Assembly (NCBI GenBank): GCA_024663395.1
Contig: JANFAH010000021.1
Coordinates: 1-64,000, forward strand
DNA: 64,000 bases
Direction of reading: 5' to 3'
From: Pisolithus tinctorius
Lineage: Eukaryota; Basidiomycota; Agaricomycetes; Boletales; Pisolithaceae
Positions 11,130 to 22,199 of the stretch are shown in pieces. The position numbers were made by a program, and so were the translations under genes. Position 1 is the first letter of the stretch. Each line of letters starts with the position of its first letter. A model generated the notes under the pieces. The model saw only the letters and a list, made by a program, of their open reading frames with translations. It was not told where the DNA came from and ran no database searches.

Positions 11130-11592
11130 TCTAAGAGAGTATACGCTACTAAATGCTACTTATGCTGAGATACGTTCGGACGTATCATCGCAGATGAAGG
11201 TACCTTGGAGTCCCATATGCAATGAGGTATCGACGGGGGTTCAGAGGGGATCGAACACCTAGAAATGCCCTGTTGCATGAACAATATTCTTGGACTACGT
11301 ATCAGGGTGTCTTGTAGTTACTCGCGGAGTTTGAGTCGAAAAGCGATAAGAGACCCCAGGAAGAGACACAGGTACGTGTTGGGAGGAAGGTCGCCAAGCT
11401 TACCGATATTCATCTCATTTCGCCCCGCGAGGACACACTGATCATGTCACATGTTAACAGTTCTGTGGAGGCAAGAGGCAGGCTACACTGGTGCATTGAG
11501 CCAAGGGAATCATACCAAGATAGAAGTGTGAAAGGGGTTGTGGCCTGGAAGGAGTCTACGGGGTATAGTCTAATCTAACGAGTTCCACGACA
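11130..11592. other. Intergenic, nothing recognised
   Basis: Between the carrier remnant and the 3' end of the permease gene. No recognisable gene. Confidence 0.4.
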
Positions 11593-13846
11593 TCACTCCG
11601 AATGTACGGGTATCCGTCTGAATACTTGTCGCGTGCGGCCGCTTGCCTCTGTAATGACATCTTGTTGTAACCTGTGTCCGCTCCTCCGGGGTAACCACTC
11701 GAAGCACAAAAACCAGTAAAGCACTCCGGCCAGTCCGATCGCCATAGCCATTACGACATGAGACTATGGCGGGTAAAGGTTCAAAATAACACATTGTATA
11801 CTCGTTCACGTTACTCACATAATAGGGTAAATGCTCATAGACCTCGTACCCACGGGATGGAGGTATTATCGGGACGACCACGAGAAATACGTTGGAGAGG
11901 AAAAAGAAGATAACAACATATTTCGGGGCTCGGAATGGAGGATTCCAGTCATACGGTTTGTATGGTCGGGTATACAAGAGCAACAGGCCGCCCGAAGTTA
12001 ACAAGTTGAACAGCGCAAGGGGGTAGGAAGTGACTGTTCACGGGTATGAGTAAGGAAAATGAGAGAAGAGAAAAACTGGGGACCCATACAATTCACGACG
12101 AAGGTATATGCATCTCCAGCTGGTGTCAACAGTATCGTAAGGATAGAAACCAGAGACTGGATGAACAAGCCAAAAAGGGGTGCATCGAACGGTTCGTTGC
12201 TCGCTAGGAGTTGCGAGCATGGCAGGATCCCTTCACGCCCTAGCTCCTGATTCACTAAAAGCCACATAAAAAGACTGTCAAGGAAAAGATGAGACACGCG
12301 GACCTCGTCCCTGAGAGAACAAAACTGCCAGAATGTTTCCGAAGATGGATAAACCGATCACTGCACTGAGGACCTTGGCAAATATAAACATTACGATCGC
12401 TGGGGCTGCGACATACTCACTCGCTCAGTCGCTGGGCCAAAAAGATTCCTGAAGAACAGAGCCCTGTGGAATAGACCTTAGCCATCGTAACACTTACTTA
12501 AGATGGTCGGCAGTACATACGCCGCGATAGTTCCACTCTCTAATATATCTCCTTTTGACACCACAGCATAATAAGCAATGTTCACAAGAACATACACCGT
12601 TGTCACCAAGAGCATTGCAAGGGGGGCAGCACGCTGGATGGTCTGAATGGGATTCCGGACTTCGGATAGCGCATAGTTGGCGTTCGAATAACCAATAAAA
12701 GACCTATACAACTGCCACGGTGAGCCACAGGCCACTGCTACCTCACCGTATGCTTACCAGATCACAAGATATACGCCATTAGTGAAAGCGTTGGCACTCA
12801 TACTTGATCCCTCCCAAAATGTTGTCCACCCGAAGTTGTGAGGTTGGTCATACACTTCTCCAACTGAAAATCCAGGCATCCCCACTAAACTAAAGAGACC
12901 TGATACTGAAATCAGCAATAGAACAGCTAACTTAAATACGCCCAAGGTATCTTGCAGCTTGATACCGATGGTGGGGAAAACGCCATGGACGAAAAGGCAG
13001 AGAATGATACACAGGCAAGCAACGGTACGGACATGAACGGCGGTTTGTTCACAACCCAGTGCGTGGAGTACATCTGCGTAGAATTACATTAGATACCTGA
13101 CCTTCACTGGAGTATGTCGGGTAGCTTACATCCTCCAAAAGCGACGCTAGCAGCTGGCACCTGACCCTAAGGCAAGAATCAGGTGAGACGTAGACTAGCA
13201 TCATAATCTACGTACCAAGAGAATTCCATATGACGCATATACGCAGGACATCAGGAATGCAGGACGGCGATAAATGTATTCCAAGTAAGTCTTTTCCCCG
13301 CCATTCCGGGGTAAACCCTATACAGGACGACTTCAACATAATCGAATCATCTCTCAAAGACATTGATTACCGTTCCGAACTCAACATATACGGCAGTTCC
13401 AGCGGCTGAAACCAAGGCGCCAATAATCCACATCACAAAAGTGAGTCCGACGCTGCCGGAGGACTTGAGAATTACGCTCGGTGCTGCAAAAACGCTTCGG
13501 TACACATTAGAAACCACTGATTTTTGGAAAAGAGGACGGCGCACCCGGTACCGATGATCCTGTTGAAGATAAGGGAGACAGCACTCAGCAGCCCTGCAAC
13601 AAATTATTAGCACTCGAATCAGAAGACTTGTGTACATACCTAACTGCTGTCTACGGGTGTCACTGAAGTCTTTGGTTGGAATGGCTATGTAGAACTCAGC
13701 AGGATCAATGTTTGACATGTACAATCCTTGCACCAACTGGTTTCAGCGTCGCGAATGTCGGGAGCGGTGCTTTCATTGCCGTATTCTCTGAGCTCCGAGT
13801 GATGAAGCAGAGATTCCGTCTCTTGTAACAATGCTGCTTGCGACAT
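11593..13846 (-). CDS. MUP1-like amino-acid permease (LAT family), probable N-terminal frameshift
   Basis: About ten exons. Diagnostic segments in order: DPAEFYIAIPTKDFSDTRR; LLSAVSLIFNRIIGTG; FAAPSVILKSSGSVGLT; GLPRNGGEKTYLEYIYRRP; GVFPTIGIKLQDTLGVFK; NAFTNGVYLVIWSFIGYSN; SEVRNPIQTIQRAAPLA; FGNILAVLFSQGR; VNQELGREGILP; GDAYTFVVN; NPPFRAPKYVVIFF; HVVMAMAIGLAGVLYWFL. This is the fungal high-affinity methionine permease family, a roughly 12-TM plasma-membrane transporter. The stop is at 11593. The N-terminal exon (from ATG 13846) reads ESLLHHSELREYGNEST and ADIRDAET-like sequence but joins the rest only through a one-base shift near 13745, with no intron to explain it. Translation from the later ATG in MSNIDPAEF would bypass it. 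Otherwise intact. Confidence 0.75.
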
Positions 13847-14365
13847 TCCTCCTATCGCTCCTGGGTAAATGCAGGGGTTGTAGTGCGTCGTGATGAAATG
13901 GCAAACCCATCTTCGGTTCGGATAGTGCCATTGCAAGAAGGCTTACAACTTCACACGATATCAAACTTCGAACCATACTTATGTAAGAGCTCTACACTTA
14001 GTTTCTACAGTGACTTGGAGCTCAGCTACTCATATAAACAAGAAACAAGTTTAGTACGTCGCTGAATGATACGCTGAGGTGATCCGCGTTGTTATGCTCG
14101 CATCGCTGAGCGACCTCCCCAGTTCCGAGGTGGTATTATCTTTGGGAGGACCTGGTAACTCAGAGTCTACTTTCAGATGGTTTGGAAGAGATCGAAACGT
14201 GTCCTGTAGATGCTGTGACTGAGTTCGGCATGAAAAACCGGAAAAGAGTGGCTCACAAAGGGACCGTCGATGTTTGGCAGGGATGGGTCTTGTTTGACGT
14301 CACCTTCGCTGAGAACAGAGAGCGGGTGCACTGACTGCAGAAAGGAAATTAAGGATAGAGGCCCG
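13847..14365. other. Promoter region of the permease, nothing else recognised
   Basis: Short overlapping frames only. Part of 14173-14365 could be the 3' end of the coiled-coil ORF if it is spliced. Confidence 0.35.
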
Positions 14366-14743
14366 TCACCCGGGCCCGCAGAAGCCACCCACCTTACTGG
14401 ATAACGTTCTCTGAGGCCGCCCCACGTGCATGCTTGCTGAGTTAAATGAGCGCACCAGGTTCGCATGCTCGCGTTTGAGATCGTGATAATCCGACGATAG
14501 CTCGTCGAGACGGTTCTGTATATCTGTATGCCCTCTCCGAAACCGCGCCACCTCCGCTCGGAAATTATCCCTCTCCCGACGAATCTCTCCTAGATCGCTC
14601 AACAACCTTGTATTGTCCGCTTGAAGTTGCAGGATGACTTTTTGCTGCCGCGCATGAACGGCTTGTAGTTGGTTTACAAGGCGATTTTGATTCTTCTCCA
14701 TGTCGTCTTTGGCTTCGAGTGCGGAGCTGTTCGGAATTATCAT
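14366..14743 (-). CDS. Hypothetical coiled-coil protein
   Basis: A 125-codon frame with strong heptad character: EKNQNRLVNQLQAVHARQQK, then LQADNTRLLSDLGEIRRERD and DELSSDYHDLKREHANL. The last 30 codons lose this character, so the 3' end may be spliced differently. There is no recognisable family and the start (14743) is simply the first ATG in frame. It could be one exon of a larger gene. Confidence 0.35.
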   Translation of the reverse strand: MIIPNSSALEAKDDMEKNQNRLVNQLQAVHARQQKVILQLQADNTRLLSDLGEIRRERDNFRAEVARFRRGHTDIQNRLDELSSDYHDLKREHANLVRSFNSASMHVGRPQRTLSSKVGGFCGPG

Positions 14744-15289
14744 GGGTAACAGGAGGCATATTTATTGTGAAGGTGACCTTGCACCAACCGGCATCAAGTT
14801 CTATCAAACCGATCAGCTTTTGCGGATTTCCAATGCGAGTGCACTGACCTACGATAAAATCCCGCTCTGAAGGCGGCTCCCGACTCGCGAATCAGTCAGA
14901 TCAGCCATCATGCATCATGTACCATCTGCATCATGATCAGATGGCAGTACTTGAATTACAGGTCATTGCAATAAGACATTTGTTTGCTTACCATAGCTGT
15001 GATATTATGATCTATATGTACTGCATCAAGCCTTGCCTGGGCAGTTCGCATCAATGATCAAGTTCGCAATGAATTCTCCAGTGAAAGTGCCTTAGTGAAA
15101 CACCCAGTGGCAGGGAGACTTCGAACGGAGAGTACTAGAGCGACAGTTCTAGCCCATGTAGCGTGAACATGATGTTATGGCCACGTTGTCGACTCGTGCT
15201 TCGTCGGTCCCCGTTCCGCATTCGCCCTTGCGCATGGCCTATCGGCCAATAAATTGGGCGACTGGAGTACCAGTCATCATTATTGAACG
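14744..15289. other. Intergenic, probable GH16 promoter
   Basis: No recognisable coding sequence; lies between the coiled-coil ORF and the GH16 gene, which are divergently arranged. Confidence 0.35.
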
Positions 15290-16912
15290 ATGGTCGGGCT
15301 GGTCTTTTTCAGTATATTCGCTCTCCTTGCTTCCACTGGTTCTGCGTACGACGTCATCCGAGAGTACTCTGGGAGTACCTTCTTTGATGGATGGGATTTT
15401 TACGGCGCCCCCGACAACCTGACACTTGGTATGACAGCTCCCTTTGCTTCGCAATTTGGCTCACTCTCATGTCAAGGCAATGTCACCTGGCTCTCCGAAA
15501 CAGATGCCATTAGCCAGGGGCTTGCATATGTGAATAACCAAGGCCACGTCATCCTCAAGGTGGACAACACGACCAACGTGACATATGGCCAAGAACGAAA
15601 CTCTGTTAGTCTACACCTTTTGACATCTCAGCTTGTTCACTGCTCGTTTTAGGTACGAATAACAACTCAAGACGCATATGAACTTGGCAGTTTGTGGCTC
15701 ATAGATGTAAACCATATCCCTTACGGTTGTTCGGTGAGGTCATCTCGCATCTGGGAAGCGTAGCATTCTTATTACTTTCCTAGGTGTGGCCGGCATTTTG
15801 GAGCTTCGGTGCGCTAACCACCTGCTGGGTCAAGGGCTTGTTTGACGGATGTACAGGTCCCAAATGGCCCGACGATGGCGAGATCGATATAATAGAAGGC
15901 ATCAATCTCATGACGTATAATCAGATGGCAATTCACACTACGGCGGGTTGTACACACTCGGGATCAGTTGGTCAGCTCGGCACAAATGGACCAACTACCG
16001 ATTGTTCCCAGCCATCGGGGTGCACCGTGATAGAAACCTCGCCAAACAGTTTCCAAAGCGGATTTGCTGCTTCTGGGGGTGGAGTTTGGGCAACAAGATT
16101 CGACGCTACAGGCATTTAGTGGGTATTTGAATTAATGCGACATCCAACCACTTCTGACCACTTTGAAATCAGTATTTGGTTCTGGAGTGTAGGTTCTCTA
16201 TATCTTCGTGATGCAACTTACGGTGATGAGGTGTTCCATGGTCAACGATAGCGACCAGACATTCCACAGTCTATAAGCCAAGCCACGTCTACTTCGTCGC
16301 TCGATTCATCAGACTGGGGAACTCCTCACGCAAATTTTTCTTCCTTGACTTGCAATATGACTGCATTTTTCACACCTCAAAATCTCGTGCTCGACATTAC
16401 TCTGTGTGGTGATTGGTGAGTGCTGTTGCCGGCTCCCCATATTTAGTCTTCTGAAAGTATTTCTGAGATATAGGGCGGGTTTGAGCTGGGATTATGACCC
16501 GACATGTGGGAGCTCTGGTCCAACAGGGTTATGTGTAAGAAAAATCTTCTGGTAGAGGGGTACCACAAACTGACGATGGACCTGTGTCAAGTATAACGAC
16601 TGTGTTGTTGGTCCAGGAAGCCCGCTTTACGACACTGCCTACTGGGATATTTCGTACATTCGTACCTACACGAGCAGTGTTTCTACCCCATCTCCCTCTG
16701 GGTCTCCAGCATCTTCATCCTCGTCTGCTACTCGAACTAGCACGACTGCGACTAGCATATCCTCAGCTGCTTCTACAGACACGAACATCGCGGACACTCC
16801 ACCCTTCCTACAGCCAATAGGGTCAGGCGAACCTCATGTTGCCCCCCGCGTGTCGTGGAGAATGGCGCTTGTTTACGGTCTGATCATAGTTCTATCTTCT
16901 GCGCCGTGGTAA
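15290..16912 (+). CDS. GH16 endo-beta-1,3(4)-glucanase, secreted and GPI-anchored
   Basis: A multi-exon gene starting at ATG 15290 with a signal peptide (MVGLVFFSIFALLASTGSA). The catalytic signature of glycoside hydrolase family 16 is clear: WPDDGEIDIIEGIN, matching E-x-D-x-x-E with nucleophile, helper Asp and acid/base Glu. Flanking family blocks are present: WPAFWSFG, QMAIHTTAGC, GGGVWATRFDATGIY, IWFWSRPDIP, TCNMTAFFTPQNLVLDITLC and NDCVVGPGSPLYDTAYWDI. The C-terminus is Ser/Thr-rich (SASSSSSATRTSTTATS) and ends in a hydrophobic tail after VSWRMALVYG, the pattern of a GPI signal. Apparent stops inside the longest frames are removed by introns (for example after GATGI at 16118). The expected role is remodelling of cell-wall or environmental beta-glucan. 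Confidence 0.88.
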
Positions 16913-17942
16913 CTCTGAGCTGAGTTTATGGAACGCTTAGAAGTTCTGAGTACGTCGGACACATGTATATTTATCTGTATTCTACCCTGGTGGACCTGTT
17001 TTGTTACCCATGAGTTTCATCTAGTAATACTGGCACGAGGTGCAATGGGCGACCCTGTTATTGCTTAGTTGATGCATGGATCCAAGGTTTTCATGTAACG
17101 GCATGCAGAGTCAATAATGCATCGATCAACGTTCGACCCCTCTGACTGTCTACCTGCTTAGTTGAGTGGCTATCTTCCTTCGCTTCTTGCTTAGACTGCC
17201 TGGCGGCGTCGGACGCAAACTAGTTGTTCTCAGCAGGCTCAGATTTGTCTTGTTTTCTTCAGCCTTGCCTCCACTGGAGTGATCGACTAGCAGCCACGTT
17301 TGAATTGCTGATCAACGTGCCAGGGTGCAGCAACGTCGAAAGCGTACCCAACATTGCAGGAAGTATTTGCAATTGCTCTCCCAGACAACGCATTTTTTAT
17401 CAGATGAGGCTGACCCGTAAGTATAGGTGGGTATAGGGTACATGGCCGCAGTGGGTTGGTACGGAGACGTTGCTATTTGATTCATCTCAAGTCTGAGCCC
17501 GGTTGATCCACAGCCGCCCGCACTGGATATTATTTGGGGGAATGATGGGGGTACACTTGACTTCGACGCGCACCAGCACTTCCAAGGTGTTTTATGGAGT
17601 TTGCAGGCCCAACAGCCTCGCGTTCCCAGCGTGGCCCAAACGCCTATGGAATATCGTAATCTTACCTCAAATTCCTGTACAGCGACACGTTCCGCGCTCC
17701 CTTCATTCCTGGGTAACTAGATACTGCCACAATAACTGCGTGGTATCTAATTCTCCGCCTGAACTTGAGATGGGCTTAGGGCGAGTATAATGACCCACTC
17801 CGCACCGTATATTTCCAGGTTTTAACACTTGCTATTTATTTCCGCATCGCAGTGCTACCCCTACGGCTGCATCTAGGATTTGCGACATCCCGACTACCAA
17901 CGGATCATACTAGCCACCGACAACGCTGACGTGGTCGTCCTC
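16913..17942 (+). other. Intergenic with unidentified open segments
   Basis: No gene recognised. A + frame around 17515-17700 reads IIWGNDGGTLDFDAHQHFQG and continues about 60 codons to a stop; I do not know the family. It could be an exon or a remnant. Confidence 0.3.
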
Positions 17943-20609
17943 ATGGCACCCATCCATCGGCTTGTCAGCTTTCTGGCTTTTGATATTATTTGGTTTGCTG
18001 ACCGTGGCCCTACCGAGCAGTTGTACCGCCAGAGTCAGCCTGAAATCCGTGTTCATAGATCCTTTGGGCATCTCCGCATCGGGTCGAGCATTGATATCCA
18101 CTCGTCGGATACATCAACGAAGCAAGGCGGAAGGAGAAACACTTCTCTTTCAGCAGAACACCGATCCCGCGAACCGGATGCGCAGGCTAACCAGAGGAAT
18201 GAACTTGCTGGTGGAGCGCCTGCAGAAGAAACTGCATTGCAAGCAGCGGCCCCGAAGGGTGGACGGGCGGAACACGTGCCCGTTGCACCCACTAATCCGG
18301 GACCGCAACCCGAACGATCATCAGAGCCTCACGGGCCCCCTGTCCTGTCGTCGAAGGTGCCATTGAGTGACTTCGGTGAAGAAGATGCCATAATCTTGTG
18401 GGCAGATTTTTTGTTTTGTTTTTATTAGTACCTCTTTCATATCTTCACTGCAGGATAACGGGACCAGCGGGATCTGGTAAAAGTTCGGTGAGCTGCTATG
18501 GTCTTTTTACTGCGTTCTACCTCAAAGTTGTCTAGTTTATTTCCAGGGTAACCGGTAAGGTCGATGAAGGTGTAGGACACGACTTATCGGCAGGACCCTA
18601 TACGAAGGAGATCAGAGCAACCAAATGTGTGGTTGACGGAATTCCCACAATTTTGTTGGATGTCCCCGGCTTTGACGGTGCAACGCCTGCCGTAATGATA
18701 TCGATATTGTGTATGGTTTCCAACTGGCTTGACAAATTGTGAGCGCGGTTTTTATGTAAACATTGTTCCACTTCTGAACTCGGGAGCTTGTTCTCATAGG
18801 AACAAGAGCAAGGCCCTTATCTCGGCTGTTTTACTCTTCCATCCCATAGTCGACAACCGCATGCGTTGGGTGCCTCGGGAGTTCTTCGATCACTGTAGGG
18901 AGTGGTTCGGAGATGAACTTGCGTCTCAGGTCAAAATCGACTTAGTCACTACGATGTGGGACGTGGCTGACAAGGCTGGCAACGAGAGATTTGTAGAACT
19001 TGAGGGCAATTATTGGAAACCAATGCTCGACGAGGGATCTGCAATATTCCGTTATTGGAACACTTCAGAGTCGGCTATGGAGTTGCTTCGAGCAGTCGTG
19101 TGCAAGAAATCAAAACAAATCCAATCGGCGGGGGTTAAGGTTGCCAGTGGTACTGGGGCGCGTCAACCACCTGGGACTGGTGACGACATTCACTGTGAAG
19201 TACCTCACACTATACTGAATTGGACTGCAGACCCGTTTCCGAGTTGTTGCCATGTTGGCTTGCACGCTGTTCCTCGCGAGGCCATCGGAACGTCAGGGGC
19301 CTTCCTTCCTTCAGAACCAGGTGGGATACGCGATCATAGTATGTCTACTTTACTTCTAAAGAACACACACTTTTGACGACGGCTTCGTTACCTTACAGGC
19401 GAGTCGGCGATGCCACAAGCACTAGTGGCAGCCAGCGCGCAACCAAAATTCGACCCGAACGGCACTGCAATACAACCGCCGCAGAACGCTGTCCACGAAG
19501 CCCACGAGGTCCAGCTTAGTGAGTTGAGCGCGCAAGACATACTCATTCTGTGCGTGAAATGGCTTAGACCTTAACCGTCTCCCTCACCCATCTCTGGTCA
19601 ATCATCAGGATAATTGGTCCAGTGGGCTGTGGCAAAAGTTCGGTGAGCCTCAGATACAGTTGAACACCTCGACCGGCTCAGACAGGTCTAGTTTATAGGC
19701 AAGGCCATTGGGAATGAGGAAGGCATAGGGCATACTCTATGTGCCGGCTCCCATACAAGAGAAATCCGCGCAACTAGATGCACTATTGGAAATTTCACCA
19801 ACGCAGTTTTGTTGGACACGCCTGGCTTCGATAATATGAGCATATCCGAGAAGCAGATATTGGACATGGTATACAAGTCACTCACAGAAGTGTAAGGTTT
19901 TTCTTTACAGGGCGTGTTGTTTCTCACATCAGGCATTTTAAGACACAAAGACCGGATCTTCCTCTCAGCTATCTTGTTGTTCCATCCTATAACTGACAAT
20001 CGTTTACGTTGGACACCCTTGAGACACCTTCAACTCTTTCAGAAGTTATGCGGAAAGGAAGCCATGGCTCAGACAGGCCTGGTTACCACGATGTGGGACG
20101 AGGTCGACGAGGATGTTGGCAACGAAAGGGTGGCAGCTTTGAGAAGTCACTATTGGAAAGCCATGATTGCACAGGGATCTAGGACATACCGCTTTTGGAA
20201 CACTCGGGACGCAGCTAGAAGGCTGCTTCAAGAAGTAATAAGCAGGAGTCAAGAGCAATATCATTCGATGCTAAGGCAAAAAATATTGGAGTTGAAGACA
20301 TCCAAGGAGACTATTGCCGCACAAAAGTTGTGTTCTCGTTTGGAACGGCTGTCCGAGAGGCGGCTCGAAATTACGCGGGAGCTCCACTCGGAGGAAGACG
20401 GAGCTGTGAGCCGGAGGACCAAGGAAGCCCTCATGAAAGAGTACGCTGAGGTGGGAGCTGAATTGGACACCACGTTGAATCAGGCGCAAGTCCTCAAACA
20501 CTCACCCACCTTACCACCACTCCGCAGATTACTCAAGCTGAAGGGTGATTGCATTTGCACTCTTCATGGCTTGATGCCTCTAACAACTCTGTTTAGTATC
20601 AAATCTTAA
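17943..20609 (+). CDS. GTP-F: tandem double AIG1-like GTPase
   Basis: Exons from the first P-loop onward: 18454-18487, 18536-18738, 18800-19338, 19399-19549, 19609-19642, 19692-19891, 19943-20609, all in phase. Domain 1: GPAGSGKSS, LLDVPGFDG, LFHPIVDNRMRW, LVTTMWDVAD. A Pro/Ala linker of about 60 residues ends LSELSAQDILIL. Domain 2: GPVGCGKSS, LLDTPGFDN, LFHPITDNRLRW, LVTTMWDEVDED, then a coiled-coil tail. Both P-loops lie in 34-nt exons. Fusion of two complete GTPase units is the main feature. The first exon (Ser/Gln/Glu-rich, joined at 18397) is weakly supported; the start ATG at 17943 is a guess, and another frame is also open there. Confidence 0.75.
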
Positions 20610-21105
20610 ATATGCGTAGGACGTCAGTTTGGTTCTGTACACGAATAGGTGGCTAGGCGTCAACCTACCGTTGCTGGGTATGGGCCCTTGTGTTCAGCTA
20701 CCTCGCTTTTCCCCTTTGTTCTCCCGCGAGCGTGCGGAGGATTGCTGTAGGGCTTTGGCCAGACGATGACACGTTTCCGACTAGATATCGATTGTTTTGA
20801 CTGCTCCACTCAGTTTCTCATTTTTGTTTCCGCATGTCTATGTTAGCAACCTTATGTACGATCTCTACAGTATCGAAGGGCTTGTATCTCATAGCGTACT
20901 CGTACCATCTGGAAGAGCCGAGTAGGGTTTAAGAAAGATCCTTGTGTCATTGTCACCAGTGTGCGCACCCCGGTGGAGATATCATACATGTATGCAGACG
21001 CTGTAGTTGCCTGACAGTGAACGGAACTTTATTCACAAGGTAGTCTAACACAGGACAGTGGACCATCTACGTATGTAATTACGGTGTGCCGATCATAGAC
21101 GTCGT
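20610..21105. other. Convergent intergenic region
   Basis: Between the ends of GTP-F (+) and the NFKBIL1-like gene (-). No coding features seen. Confidence 0.4.
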
Positions 21106-21789
21106 TCACTCAGTATCTTGTAGCACCCTTAAAGCACAAAATACTCTGAGAACACCCTCTCGTACGAGTTCCACATCCTCTGCAACGACTCTTCCCAACA
21201 CCGGTGATATCTTGTCCGGATGCCAGCGAAGGAGTGAATATCGAATCCGTTCTCGCCTCGCCGCACTACACCCACACACATCCGCTGATTCGAACAAGAA
21301 CTCCCCGATCGCAAGTGTTGTAAGTCCGTCGATACGCTTCTCCGTCGGGAGGTTGCACAGTGGCCAAGAAAAATCGAAGAATGTTAACGGTTCACCGGAC
21401 TTGCTACAAACACCGCGCCATTTCGACTCGTACCGTTCCCATCGCTCGACCCTGCGTTGCTCGTCTTCGCGGAGGTTCATCTCAGCAAGCATACGCTCCG
21501 TGCGCATCTTGTCTCGTTGCCCTGAAGCATCCCTGAGGACCCCCCCTGCACGAACCCACTCTACCTCGCTTTGCTCACTCTGATGAACTCCAAGTCTCTC
21601 TGCATCAGATTGGTTGTGGTGTGACCCTCGATCGTGATGCGTCTGGATGAGTTCGAGTGTTGTTAGGACATCCGAACGACTGTTAGACACACTAGGCAAA
21701 CGAATAGATGATAGTTCTAGAGTAGAGTCCGGGTAGCTTGGCATTGCAGAAGACGATGGTGGGAATGCGAGGTAGCCTCTTGTCGCCAT
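21106..21789 (-). CDS. NFKBIL1-like / J-helix protein
   Basis: A single open frame of 227 codons from the ATG at 21789. A long charged helical segment (REDEQRRVERWERYESKW) is followed by FFDFSWPLCNL and a C-terminal helix with RRERIRYSLLRWHPDKIS. The RWHPDK motif followed by a long helix (AEDVELVREGVLRVFCALR) is typical of fungal NF-kappa-B inhibitor-like (NFKBIL1) proteins, which carry a J-domain-like HPD without the full DnaJ fold. The upstream ATG at 21936 would add a hydrophobic stretch that looks non-coding, so I prefer the internal start. Role unknown; nuclear or splicing-related by analogy. Confidence 0.65.
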   Translation of the reverse strand: MATRGYLAFPPSSSAMPSYPDSTLELSSIRLPSVSNSRSDVLTTLELIQTHHDRGSHHNQSDAERLGVHQSEQSEVEWVRAGGVLRDASGQRDKMRTERMLAEMNLREDEQRRVERWERYESKWRGVCSKSGEPLTFFDFSWPLCNLPTEKRIDGLTTLAIGEFLFESADVCGCSAARRERIRYSLLRWHPDKISPVLGRVVAEDVELVREGVLRVFCALRVLQDTE

Positions 21790-22199
21790 CCGATGAAGGA
21801 GGTCAGTTGTCTCTAGGTTGAATTTGGCCCCTAAAGTTATAAAGTAGTAACCATCACACCGATAAACTGGATGTACTAAGATGCTGTGTACAAAACAGAC
21901 CAGGACTGCTACGCGTCCTGGAAAAGAGGGTGGCAATTTTCGTGATCTTGACCTAGTAGATTAGTACTGAAAACTCAGTTCATTTTGACTTCTGCTTTAT
22001 GTTGTGATTATGGTCAGTTGTCGCTGTGGGCCTACAGTACATATCCATGCCATAAGTGTTTTTCTATAAAAGAAGTGTTTGGATCATCCTCAATGCATGA
22101 TAGGCTACCATCCGTCTGTAGCCCCCAAGTCTACCTAATGGACCAGCGAAGCCCTCACCTCCCAGAAGTCAAACCAAAAGAAGTACTCATCTCACCCAC
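21790..22199. other. Intergenic, promoter of the NFKBIL1-like gene
   Basis: Nothing else recognised. Confidence 0.4.
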
